Below, one piece after another: positions 34,241-42,815 of a DNA stretch of 64,000 bases. The first letter of the stretch is position 1; every line of letters starts with the position of its first letter. A program made the translations under genes and the position numbers. Source of the DNA: Bacillota bacterium (GTDB lineage: Bacteria > Bacillota > Bacilli > Alicyclobacillales > SLC66). The notes beneath the pieces were generated by a model that was given only the letters and a program-made list of their open reading frames with translations, made no database searches and was not told the origin of the DNA. Where the stretch lies: assembly GCA_021828865.1 (NCBI GenBank), contig JAJZCW010000010.1, positions 1-64,000 of the forward strand. Direction: 5' to 3'.

Positions 34241-36442
34241 TCAATCAAGTCCATATGCGTTGACGTCCACCATAATCGAAGTATCCGGCTTCACGCTCGC
34301 AAGCGCCTTGCGATAACATTCATCAAGCGCATGTCTGACCTGCCGAAAAGAGCGATAAATCACCAGAATCTGATAGCGGTATTTGCCCCGCAAACGGGCG
34401 ACAGTCGTGGGAGAAGGTGGCATCAGTCGAACTCCCTCCACCTCGCTCAGTCGCTCACGCAGATTCAGATACAGCGATTCTGCATCTCTCCTAGCCTGAG
34501 TATCATCGACATGGGTGATCACAAATTGGGTAATCTCCGTAAATGGAGGATACCCCATTGCCTTTCTGGCCGCCAGTTCCACCTCATAAAATGCGTGATA
34601 ATCCTGTTTTGCGGAAAGCGACACCGCGTAGTGTTCCGGCGAAAACGTCTGTATGATCATTTCCCCTGGCAATTGATGCCGACCCGCTCTCCCTGCCACC
34701 TGCACCAGCAACTGGAATGTCCGTTCCGCCGCACGAAAATCAGGCAAAAACAGCGAGGTGTCCGCAGCGATCACGCCCACAAGCGAAACCTTTTCAAAAT
34801 CCAGTCCCTTCGCGATCATCTGCGTGCCAAGGAGCACATCTGCCTGTTCTTGTTCAAACTCCTGTAACATTTCTTCGTGCGCGCCTTTTTTCCTCGTGGT
34901 ATCGACATCCATGCGAATCACCCGAACTCCAGGGAATTCGAGCAGCAAGTCGTGCTCCACGCGCTGCGTGCCGGTGCCAAACTGGCGCAATGCCTGACTT
35001 CCGCAAGCTGGACAAACCGTTGGCAATGATTCGCTATGTCCGCAAAAATGGCACCGCAAGGTAGAAGCATTGCCTCTTTTGTGAAGCGTCAGCGTAATGT
35101 CGCATTCTGGACAGGTCATCACATGACCGCAATCCCGACATTGCAAAAACGTCGAATACCCGCGCCGATTCAAAAAAAGGATCGCCTGTTCGCCATTTGC
35201 AAGCACCTTGGTGAGCGCCTCTTTTAAGGGACGACTGAAGAGTGAATAGCGTCCACGTGAAAATTCATCGCGCATGTTCACCACATTAACCTTGGCAAGT
35301 GGCCGATCTTCGACGCGGTGCGGCAAATTCAGCAGGTGAAAGTGTCCCTTCTGTGCGCGGTACATCGACTCAAGCGATGGCGTGGCACTGCCAAGCACCA
35401 GCACCGCACCATGTCTTAGAGCGCGCCAAGCCGCCACTTCCCGTGCCAGATAATGTGGCTCCTTCTCCTGTTTATAGGAAGCCTCGTGCTCTTCATCGAG
35501 AATCGCGATACCAAGCCGCGGAAGCGGAGCAAACACTGCCGAACGCGGACCAATGACCACATCCGCTTCTCCTCTTAAAATTCGTTGCCATTCATAAAAT
35601 TTTTCCTGATTGGCTAGCCGACTGTGAATCACCGCCACACGCTCGCCGAATTTCCTCCGAAAGCGGGCCGTCATTTGCGCTGTCAGCGAAATTTCCGGAA
35701 CCAGCATCAACGCCTGCATGCCAGATTGAATCACGTGCTCGATGGCCCGCAGATACACCTCTGTTTTGCCGCTGCCGGTCACTCCATGCACGACAAACGT
35801 TTGGTGAACACGCTGATCCACGCCGTCCAGTATGGAAGAGAGTGCCTCCTGCTGCTCATTTGTTAACGCGAGTTTAGTTGCCTCCAGATACGCCACGTTC
35901 ACTTCGTCCTGCTGTTGTTTTCTGCGCTTTTTCATTACACGATCCCTGACTTGCAGGGTGCCATCGTTTACCGCTCGCGCCAATTGATGATCGGACAGAT
36001 GAAATTCCTGTTGTAGGATTTTTTTTGAAACCGATTTTCTTCGCTTAAAAAAAAGAACAACCTCTTCCGGGAGGTCCCCTTGAGGATTGATCAGTACATA
36101 TTCACGCACCATTTTGGCCCGTGTCACAGGCGGCAACACCGTTTGAATGGCCGCCCCCCAGGATGACAGGTAACGCTCGCGTAAAAACTGGACGAGCCCC
36201 AACATTTCGGGTTGCAGCGTTGCCGCTTCTTCTTCTGTCAACACGCGATCGATGGCTTTTAACTTGTCGACATTGGGTTCATTTTCGTCCTTCAGCCGGA
36301 TCACATACCCAATTTCCTGGCGGTACCCAAATGGCACTTCGACGGGTTGTCCCACGCTCACACTTAATTCAACTGGCACAAGGTAATCAAAAAGCCGATC
36401 GATACTCTTGGCTTTAGTGGGAATCACCACTTCGGCGATCAT
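34241..36442 (-). CDS. priA: Primosomal protein N' (PriA helicase)
   Basis: Replication-restart helicase. The 733-residue protein has the N-terminal 3'-DNA-binding domain, Walker A GVTGSGKTEVYL, DEEH, and paired zinc ribbons (CRDCGHVMTCPECD, then CHFCGHSESLPTVCPACG). GTQMIAKGLDFEKVSLVGV is motif V and QVAGRAGR motif VI. The ATG overlaps the coaBC stop as TGATG; a GTG one codon earlier is the alternative. Confidence 0.97.
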   Translation of the reverse strand: MIAEVVIPTKAKSIDRLFDYLVPVELSVSVGQPVEVPFGYRQEIGYVIRLKDENEPNVDKLKAIDRVLTEEEAATLQPEMLGLVQFLRERYLSSWGAAIQTVLPPVTRAKMVREYVLINPQGDLPEEVVLFFKRRKSVSKKILQQEFHLSDHQLARAVNDGTLQVRDRVMKKRRKQQQDEVNVAYLEATKLALTNEQQEALSSILDGVDQRVHQTFVVHGVTGSGKTEVYLRAIEHVIQSGMQALMLVPEISLTAQMTARFRRKFGERVAVIHSRLANQEKFYEWQRILRGEADVVIGPRSAVFAPLPRLGIAILDEEHEASYKQEKEPHYLAREVAAWRALRHGAVLVLGSATPSLESMYRAQKGHFHLLNLPHRVEDRPLAKVNVVNMRDEFSRGRYSLFSRPLKEALTKVLANGEQAILFLNRRGYSTFLQCRDCGHVMTCPECDITLTLHKRGNASTLRCHFCGHSESLPTVCPACGSQALRQFGTGTQRVEHDLLLEFPGVRVIRMDVDTTRKKGAHEEMLQEFEQEQADVLLGTQMIAKGLDFEKVSLVGVIAADTSLFLPDFRAAERTFQLLVQVAGRAGRHQLPGEMIIQTFSPEHYAVSLSAKQDYHAFYEVELAARKAMGYPPFTEITQFVITHVDDTQARRDAESLYLNLRERLSEVEGVRLMPPSPTTVARLRGKYRYQILVIYRSFRQVRHALDECYRKALASVKPDTSIMVDVNAYGLD

Positions 36443-37668
36443 CACAATCCATCAGGCAGGTTCTCCGCCCTATCCCTTTGCCCTAATTTGTCAGCTATCA
36501 TGGTTAAAAGTTCCTGCGCCACACCAAGCTTTGGCTGTTTCCCCACTTCCACCACAGTATCGTCTGCAAAAAACACCGTCACCTTGTTCGTACCAGGACC
36601 AAATCCTGCGCCAGACTCTAAAACGTTGTTTAGCACCAGCATATCCGCCCCTTTGTCGCGGAGCTTCTTTTTCGCGTAAAATTCCGCATCGTGCGTTTCG
36701 GCGGCAAACCCCACCACGAGCGTATGCCGCCCTTTGACCTCCCGCAGGTCCATGAGAATATCCGGGTTTTTCACGAGTTCAATTGATCTTGAACCTTCGT
36801 CTTTCTTCAATTTGCGATCACTTACCACGCTCGGCCGATAATCAGCCACCGCGGCAGCCATAATGATCGTGTCCTGCTCACTCGCCCGGGAGAGCACTTC
36901 CTCCCGCATGGCAGAGGCTGATTCTACGCTCACCACGTCCACGCCAAGCGGCGGTTTGATCGCGACAGGCCCCGAAATTAGCGTGACCACGGCCCCCATG
37001 CGCCACGCCATTTGAGCAAGCGCGTAGCCCATGGTGCCAGTAGAATCATTGGACAGATAGCGGACAGGATCGATACGTTCTCTCGTCGGTCCTGCCGTAA
37101 TGAGGACACGCTTGCCAGATAGTTGTTTGGCAGTCAGCACCATGTCCATGAATTCCACAATTTCATCCGGTTCCATCAGGCGCCCTTTCCCTGTATACCC
37201 ACAGGCAAGCGGTCCCACGCCAGGTTCTGCCACGTAATACCCTGCGTCCCTCAATCTATCTAAGTTTTGAAGGAAAATCGGGTGCGCGTACATGTGCACG
37301 TTCATAGCAGGCGCCACTAGCACTGGTGCGGTGGTCGCAAGCAAAACGGCAGACAGCAGATCGTCTGCCATTCCATGCGCCGCACGGGCAATAAAATCGG
37401 CCGTTGCCGGTGCTACGACGACCAGATCTGTGGAATCCGCCAAATCAATGTGAGTGATGCGGGAAGGATCGCGTTCATCGAAGATATCCGTGTACACTGG
37501 TTGATGGGTCAGGCTTTGTAGGGTAAGTGGGGTAATAAAAGCGGTAGCCCCTTTTGTCATCACGGTGATCACTTTTGCTCCTCGCTTGGTCAGGAGACTT
37601 GCAAGCATCGCCGCTTTATAAGCGGCGATGCCTCCTGTGATCCCAAGCACAATCGTCAAATCCTTCAC
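36442..37668 (-). CDS. coaBC: Bifunctional phosphopantothenoylcysteine decarboxylase/synthetase CoaBC
   Basis: Two CoA-synthesis steps. The 408-residue protein has an N-terminal flavin-dependent CoaC half: GITGGIAAYKA, the catalytic histidine in THIDLAD, PAMN in VAPAMNVHMY, and ACGYTGKGR. The C-terminal CTP-dependent CoaB half has ITAGPTRERIDPVRYLSN, AAAVADYRP and GFAAET. It lies 24 bp after rpoZ. Confidence 0.97.
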   Translation of the reverse strand: MKDLTIVLGITGGIAAYKAAMLASLLTKRGAKVITVMTKGATAFITPLTLQSLTHQPVYTDIFDERDPSRITHIDLADSTDLVVVAPATADFIARAAHGMADDLLSAVLLATTAPVLVAPAMNVHMYAHPIFLQNLDRLRDAGYYVAEPGVGPLACGYTGKGRLMEPDEIVEFMDMVLTAKQLSGKRVLITAGPTRERIDPVRYLSNDSTGTMGYALAQMAWRMGAVVTLISGPVAIKPPLGVDVVSVESASAMREEVLSRASEQDTIIMAAAVADYRPSVVSDRKLKKDEGSRSIELVKNPDILMDLREVKGRHTLVVGFAAETHDAEFYAKKKLRDKGADMLVLNNVLESGAGFGPGTNKVTVFFADDTVVEVGKQPKLGVAQELLTMIADKLGQRDRAENLPDGL

Positions 37669-37692
37669 AGAGGTAAACTCCTTTTAGGAGGT

Positions 37693-37902
37693 TTATTTAA
37701 TACCCTCACGGGTGCGAACATAAGAGATCGAGCCCTGTTCCAATTCTTTCAACGCCACACTCACATACTTTCCTGATTTGACGGAAGCATGTGGATGGGT
37801 TCCTTCCAGTAATTTGCGAGCGCGTTTGGACGCTGCGATGACCAGTGTATACTTGCTGTCCACCAGTCCTACCAAATGATCGATAGAGGGATATAAAATC
37901 AT
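37693..37902 (-). CDS. rpoZ: RNA polymerase omega subunit
   Basis: Small subunit that supports RNA polymerase assembly. The 69-residue protein starts with MILYPSIDHLVGLVDSKYTL and includes VIAASKRARKL, typical of Bacillus omega. AGGAGG precedes the ATG. A promoter (37942..37970) and a palindrome in the leader suggest that it begins a unit with coaBC-priA-def-fmt. gmk, which normally precedes it, is absent. Confidence 0.95.
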   Translation of the reverse strand: MILYPSIDHLVGLVDSKYTLVIAASKRARKLLEGTHPHASVKSGKYVSVALKELEQGSISYVRTREGIK

Positions 37903-37918
37903 AAAAAAGCCTCCTGCG

Positions 37919-37932
37919 TGTACTTTAGTACA
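37919..37932 (-). repeat. Perfect palindrome in the rpoZ leader
   Basis: TGTACTTTAGTACA: 5-bp perfect arms around four bases, between the rpoZ promoter and its ribosome site. It could be an operator just downstream of the start of transcription or a small RNA hairpin. No regulator is identified. Confidence 0.4.
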
Positions 37933-37941
37933 AGTGATTTC

Positions 37942-37970
37942 ATAGTAGCGAAAGCGCGCAATAAACGCAA
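37942..37970 (-). promoter_or_regulatory. Candidate promoter of rpoZ
   Basis: TTGCGT (37970..37965), 17 bp, TACTAT (37947..37942) on the minus strand, 40 bp before rpoZ and just past the remA stop. It sits exactly where gmk would be expected. Confidence 0.55.
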
Positions 37971-37988
37971 TCCAAGAACGGAGAGTCT

Positions 37989-38252
37989 TTACTCCGCATC
38001 GTTATCCGATTCCTTCACAGTCAATCGGTTGGCCACGGTTTCGGGCAAAATCGCACTCAAGATGACGTGGTCACTATCGCAGATGATCACTGCTCTGGTT
38101 CTGCGTCCAAACGTGGCATCAATCAGTCGGGAACGCTCCCTGGCCTCCTGAATCAAACGCTTGATCGGTGCTGATTCCGGACTGACAATAGAGATGATGC
38201 GATTGGCTGAAACAATACTTCCAAACCCGATATTGATGAGCCTAACACTCAT
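37989..38252 (-). CDS. remA: Extracellular matrix regulator RemA (DUF370)
   Basis: In B. subtilis, RemA is a ring-forming DNA-binding activator of matrix and osmoprotection genes. The 87-residue protein has [21 protein letters not shown], the SAPIKR segment and [23 protein letters not shown] 38252 follows GGAGGAATGGGAAA. It lies between yicC and the site where gmk is missing. Confidence 0.95.
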   Translation of the reverse strand: MSVRLINIGFGSIVSANRIISIVSPESAPIKRLIQEARERSRLIDATFGRRTRAVIICDSDHVILSAILPETVANRLTVKESDNDAE

Positions 38253-38286
38253 TTTCCCATTCCTCCCCAAAGAGCCACTCGCGTGC

Positions 38287-39162
38287 CTACTCGACGTTTT
38301 GCGATTGCTCCCGCATCTGCTCAAGCGCATGTTTGGCATCCAGCACCAGACCCGAAATTTCTAGATCATTCGCTTTTGAGCCGATCGTATTGACTTCACG
38401 CACCATTTCCTGAAGCAAAAAATCCATCTGACGTCCTACCGCTTCATTATCCTTAAAAAGCAAGTGCTCAAATTGCAACAGGTGGCTGGAAAGCCTCTCC
38501 CACTCTTCTTCAATCGATGTCTTTTCCGCCGCGATCGCGGTTTCTATCGCCAAGCGCTCATCCGGAATTTCGTTGTGTAAAATGGATTCCACCCTTTGCT
38601 TCAGGCGCGTCCGAAAAGCCTCTATGCTGCGGGGATAAAGCTGCTTCACCTGTTTGACAAACTGCTGCATGTCCAAAAGACGAGCGCGAAGATGCGTCTG
38701 AAGCTTTAATCCTTCAGTTCGACGCCTATCGGTCATTTCCTGCAACGCGCCGTTCGCCGCTTCCAGCACTAATCCTTCTAACCTATCATCAAGAATAGGC
38801 GTGCTTTTTAGCACAAACAGGCCGGGAACGGACAGAATATGGTCCATTACCGAGCCCGACACCTGCTTGTTTTCAATTAAATGCTGACCAAGATGCAAGA
38901 CCGCATCAAGCAGAGGCTCGTCCACCTGATAAGCGGAACCCGCATCACCTCTTGCATTTACATTTACATAGACATCCACCTTGCCACGCTGCACCTTCGT
39001 TTGAACAAGGCTTTTGATTCGTTCGTCAACTTTCATCCATTCTCTTGGCGCGTGTACGAACACTTCTTTAAAGCGGTGATTGACCGACTTCAGTTCTACG
39101 GTCACCAAATAATCTTCTGCTATCGCTTCTGCCCTGCCATAACCGGTCATACTTGTCGTCAG
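38287..39162 (-). CDS. yicC: YicC family endoribonuclease
   Basis: YicC-family proteins act as endoribonucleases that influence small-RNA stability. The protein has about 291 residues. The N-terminal [21 protein letters not shown], the C-terminal [20 protein letters not shown] and [19 protein letters not shown] are all family hallmarks. The start is not clear. CTG 39162 has AAGGGAAGGA about 9 nt upstream; ATG 39150 is 12 nt further and would be poorly spaced. The promoter at 39194..39223 rules out the longer readings. Confidence 0.92.
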   Translation of the reverse strand: MTTSMTGYGRAEAIAEDYLVTVELKSVNHRFKEVFVHAPREWMKVDERIKSLVQTKVQRGKVDVYVNVNARGDAGSAYQVDEPLLDAVLHLGQHLIENKQVSGSVMDHILSVPGLFVLKSTPILDDRLEGLVLEAANGALQEMTDRRRTEGLKLQTHLRARLLDMQQFVKQVKQLYPRSIEAFRTRLKQRVESILHNEIPDERLAIETAIAAEKTSIEEEWERLSSHLLQFEHLLFKDNEAVGRQMDFLLQEMVREVNTIGSKANDLEISGLVLDAKHALEQMREQSQNVE

Positions 39163-39193
39163 TGGTATCCGTCCTTCCCTTCTTACTTTGTAA

Positions 39194-39223
39194 ATTGTAG
39201 AACAGATACCCACGAACTGGCAA
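39194..39223 (-). promoter_or_regulatory. Promoter of yicC-remA
   Basis: TTGCCA (39223..39218), 18 bp, TACAAT (39199..39194) on the minus strand, between the ATPase stop and yicC. The predicted transcript would begin about 25 nt before the proposed yicC start. Confidence 0.7.
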
Positions 39224-39245
39224 GGACAACCAGATTACTTTGTGC

Positions 39246-41927
39246 TCAGGACAAGCGAGCCGTTCGATAGCGCCGCAAGGAACGTGGCAAGTAGCGAATC
39301 TCAAAGGCAAAAGTGGGAATGAGCGATGCGATGAACACCACTACCCAATCGATGAGCGTAAGTGGCAAGGTACGGAAAATAGATTGTAGTGACGGGATAT
39401 AGATCACGGCTAGCAGCATGAGAAACGAACTGATCACCGCTGCAATCAGCCACGCGTTGTGAAACAAATCCCTCCTCCAAATGCTTCGGTCGATCGATCG
39501 GCAGGCGAAGACGTGAATTAGCTGCGCCAATACCAGCGTAGCAAACGCCATCGTTTGGGCTTCTTTCAGGTTGTTGGTATCGACCAACGTCGCATAGAAT
39601 ACGGCCAGCGTCATGAGCCCGATCAAAAGGCCCCGCGATGCGATTTTCATGCCGAGACCATTAGCAAAAATGCCCTCTTTTAGTGGGCGAGGGTGCTTTT
39701 TCATGATGCCTTGACTCGCGCCGTCAAGCCCTAGTGCAATGGCAGGCAGCCCATCGGTCACCAGATTGACCCACAAAATCTGAATAGGCAGAAGCGGAAG
39801 TGGCAGCCCTGCAATCATCGCGGCAAACATGGTAACGATTTCACCGACATTCGAAGATAAGAGATAGCGGATAAATTTGCGAATATTATCATAGATTGCG
39901 CGGCCTTCCTCGACGGCTGCGACAATGGTGGCAAAGTGGTCGTCAGCGAGAATCAGGTCGGAAGCTTCCCTAGCCACATCTGTCCCGGTTCTCCCCATCG
40001 CAATGCCGATGTCCGCCGATTGGATGGCAGGCGCATCATTCACGCCATCGCCCGTCATGGCAACCACATGACCTAATCGTTGCAATGATTGGACAATTCG
40101 CAACTTGTGATAGGGAGATACCCGAGCAAAAACATAGACGTTGTTGACTACGTTTTCCAGTTCCCTATCTCCCAATTGATCGAGTTCACTACCGGTGATG
40201 ACTATACCGTTAGGCGGAAGAATTCCGAGATGCCGGGCTACCGCCACGGCGGTCAACTGGTGGTCTCCCGTAATCATGACGGGACGTATTCCCGCCTGCT
40301 TGCAGGTGGTGATCGCATCCCTCACCTCTTTGCGCGGCGGATCGATCATGCCGACCATCCCTACCCACACCAGATGCCTCTCGGCTTCCTCCACACCAGA
40401 CCACATGACACCTGCCTGACGATAGGCAAATCCGAGCGTTCGCAGCGCTTTTCCGGCCATCTCCTCCATCTTCGAACGGATTGACGTTCTTTGCCCAGCT
40501 GTCATGGTCTCGATTTTCCCGTTCAGATAGATGTACGTACAGAGATCAATCAGGACATCTGGCGCCCCTTTGACCAACCATTCGTTGCCATTGTCTGTCG
40601 CAATCAAGACCGACATTCGTTTACGATCAGAATCAAACGGATTTTCAGAGATGACTTTTTCCTGTTTGTCCAGCCCTGCTTTGCTAGCCAGTGTCAATAG
40701 CGCCGCTTCTGTGGGATCTCCCGATGCGACAAACTGACGATCGGCCTGCTCAACGCGGGCGTGATTACAATAAAGACCTATGGTAACGAGTTTGGTAAAC
40801 GCTTCCGGCAGGATACCAAGTGGTCGGTTGTTATACAAAATCCGTCCTTCAGGGTTGTAACCTTCACCTTCCACGGTAAACGTCTTTCCCTCACATTCGA
40901 GTTCTACCACTGTCATTTGATTTTGCGTCAGCGTTCCTGTCTTGTCAGACAAAATGACGGTGGCACATCCCAGTGTCTCTACGGATGGCAACTTTCGTAC
41001 AATAGCGTTGCGTTTGATCATGCGTTGGACGCCAATAGCGAGCGCCACAGTAACAATTGCAGGGAGTCCTTCGGGAATCGCCGCCACCGCCAAACTGACA
41101 CCAGCTAAAAACATCTCGTAAAGATCATGCCCGTGCAGCACCCCTGCCACCACCACACCCGCCGTGATCATGATGGACAAGTAAACGAGCACTTGACCTA
41201 ACTGATTCAGTCGATGTTCAAGCGGCGTGAGTCCGGTGCCGCCCTGTTGGATGAGTTCTGCAATCTGTCCCATTTCTGTCGACATCCCGGTATCCACGAC
41301 CACCGCGATGGCGTTGCCCCGCGAAACGGTAGTGCCCATATAGAGCAAATTAATCCGATCTCCTAATATAACACTTGCTTCTTTCACCACTTCTGCACTT
41401 TTAGGGACTGGCAACGATTCCCCCGTCAGTGACGATTCTTCTGTTTCCAGTGAAAAAGATTCGACGATCCGTGCATCTGCCGGAATCCTGTCGCCTGCTT
41501 CCACCTCGATTATGTCACCTGGGACCAGTTCACTTGCGGGAATCAGTTGAAAACGCCCATCACGAAGCGCCTTGGCTTGAGGAGCCGCCAGCTTGCGAAG
41601 CGCATCAAGGGATCGCTCTGCACGCCATTGCTGGGCAAAACCAAGGATCGCATTGACTAGTACGATGACAAGAATGGTGAGTGCATCGGTAATCTCACCC
41701 AGCAATCCAGAAATGAGTGTCGCCACCAGCAAAACGAGCACCATCAAGTTGCTGAACTGCTCAAAAAAGATTTTTAATAGCGGCGTGGAGTCCTCTGCTT
41801 CCATCTCATTTTCCCCGTATATTTTCAAACGTTCTTTTGCCTCTTTGTCCGTTAATCCATCGGGGGAGGTGTCCAGTTGAAGCAAAACTTCACGGGTTGT
41901 TTTGGTATGCCATAACGTATCGGCCAT
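39246..41927 (-). CDS. yloB: P-type Ca2+-transporting ATPase (type IIA, YloB-like)
   Basis: Membrane cation pump, probably exporting calcium. The 893-residue protein has the actuator TGES (LTGESLPVP), IPEGLPAIV in the fourth membrane segment with calcium ligands, phosphorylation site DKTGTLTQNQ and TGDGVNDAPAI. NLVTDGLPAIALGLD in segment 6 carries the second-site ligands of SERCA-type pumps. Ten membrane helices are expected. YloB sits beside yloA (rqcH) and yloC (yicC) in B. subtilis; here rqcH lies on the opposite strand. Confidence 0.93.
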   Translation of the reverse strand: MADTLWHTKTTREVLLQLDTSPDGLTDKEAKERLKIYGENEMEAEDSTPLLKIFFEQFSNLMVLVLLVATLISGLLGEITDALTILVIVLVNAILGFAQQWRAERSLDALRKLAAPQAKALRDGRFQLIPASELVPGDIIEVEAGDRIPADARIVESFSLETEESSLTGESLPVPKSAEVVKEASVILGDRINLLYMGTTVSRGNAIAVVVDTGMSTEMGQIAELIQQGGTGLTPLEHRLNQLGQVLVYLSIMITAGVVVAGVLHGHDLYEMFLAGVSLAVAAIPEGLPAIVTVALAIGVQRMIKRNAIVRKLPSVETLGCATVILSDKTGTLTQNQMTVVELECEGKTFTVEGEGYNPEGRILYNNRPLGILPEAFTKLVTIGLYCNHARVEQADRQFVASGDPTEAALLTLASKAGLDKQEKVISENPFDSDRKRMSVLIATDNGNEWLVKGAPDVLIDLCTYIYLNGKIETMTAGQRTSIRSKMEEMAGKALRTLGFAYRQAGVMWSGVEEAERHLVWVGMVGMIDPPRKEVRDAITTCKQAGIRPVMITGDHQLTAVAVARHLGILPPNGIVITGSELDQLGDRELENVVNNVYVFARVSPYHKLRIVQSLQRLGHVVAMTGDGVNDAPAIQSADIGIAMGRTGTDVAREASDLILADDHFATIVAAVEEGRAIYDNIRKFIRYLLSSNVGEIVTMFAAMIAGLPLPLLPIQILWVNLVTDGLPAIALGLDGASQGIMKKHPRPLKEGIFANGLGMKIASRGLLIGLMTLAVFYATLVDTNNLKEAQTMAFATLVLAQLIHVFACRSIDRSIWRRDLFHNAWLIAAVISSFLMLLAVIYIPSLQSIFRTLPLTLIDWVVVFIASLIPTFAFEIRYLPRSLRRYRTARLS

Positions 41928-41951
41928 GCTGCACCATCCTTGTCCAGTTCA

Positions 41952-41980
41952 CTTTTATTTTTCTATGCTTCATTGTGCAA
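41952..41980 (-). promoter_or_regulatory. Candidate promoter of the Ca2+ ATPase
   Basis: TTGCAC (41980..41975), 17 bp, TAAAAG (41957..41952) on the minus strand, 25 bp before the ATPase start, in the 108-bp divergent gap. Confidence 0.45.
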
Positions 41981-42000
41981 GAAAATGAAAGTGATCCGTC

Positions 42001-42009
42001 TGGTATACT
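42001..42009 (+). promoter_or_regulatory. Extended -10 element for the SDR-rqcH unit
   Basis: TGGTATACT, an extended -10 box (TGn followed by TATACT), lies 27 bp before the SDR start. No good -35 box is seen, as is common for extended -10 promoters. Confidence 0.5.
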
Positions 42010-42035
42010 GAATATGCAGTAGTTGGGAGGAAAGC

Positions 42036-42815
42036 ATGATGGACAAAGTTGCATTGATCACCGGCAGTTCGCGCGGTCTGGCTGTCGCTTTTGCCCATGA
42101 ACTTGCGCTAGGTGGATTTTCCCTTGTGCTGAACTATCGCCACAACCAGGAAAGAACGGAAAAACTGGCCGAGGCTCTCACCCAAAAGTATGGAATAGAA
42201 GTGATCACCCTTCAGGCAGATATGCAGAATCCAGTCCAATTGAACCGCATGATGGAGCAAATTGAATCTCGCTTTTCTCGGCTTGATGTGCTGATTCACA
42301 GCGCAGGCCCTTATATTTTTGAACGCAAGCGACTGATCGAATACACCGACGAGGAATGGAGACAAATGGTGGATGGTAATTTGAGCTCTGCATTTTTTTT
42401 GTTTCGAAAAGCAATCCCCTTGATGCGAAAAAATCACTTTGGCAGGATCATTACGATCGGTTTTGACCGAGTCGGAGATGCACCAGGGTGGATTTACCGC
42501 TCCGCCTATGCCGCTGCAAAAGTAGGACTCGCCTCGCTCACAAAGACGGTGGCAATTGAAGAGCGCGAATACGGCATTACGGCCAACATGATCACACCAG
42601 GAGACATCCGCGGCGCACTGAAAGAAGCACAGATATCGGAGGTGAAGAATGCGTCACCAAGACCCGTAGTGGGTGAAGATCTGGCGAAAGTGATCCGTTT
42701 TTTAATTGAAGGATCATCCGGATTCGTGACAGGTAACGTGATTGCGGTCACGGATGGGACCGATGTGATTGGCAAATCAGACGTGGGAAAGGAGGTCCCA
42801 AAAGGTGGCATTTGA
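42036..42815 (+). CDS. Short-chain dehydrogenase/reductase-like protein with altered active site
   Basis: A 259-residue Rossmann-fold protein. The nucleotide loop is TGSSRGLA (last Gly of TGxxxGxG replaced by Ala), HSAG stands for NNAG, and YAAAK supplies the Tyr-Lys pair. The usual catalytic serine about 13 residues before Tyr is not there: the segment reads ITIGFDRVGDAPGWIY. The C-terminus (SSGFVTGNVIAVTDGTDV) resembles FabG. It may be a non-standard oxidoreductase or a binding protein. GGGAGG precedes the ATG. It overlaps the rqcH start by 11 nt, so the two are coupled. Confidence 0.8.
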   Translation: MMDKVALITGSSRGLAVAFAHELALGGFSLVLNYRHNQERTEKLAEALTQKYGIEVITLQADMQNPVQLNRMMEQIESRFSRLDVLIHSAGPYIFERKRLIEYTDEEWRQMVDGNLSSAFFLFRKAIPLMRKNHFGRIITIGFDRVGDAPGWIYRSAYAAAKVGLASLTKTVAIEEREYGITANMITPGDIRGALKEAQISEVKNASPRPVVGEDLAKVIRFLIEGSSGFVTGNVIAVTDGTDVIGKSDVGKEVPKGGI

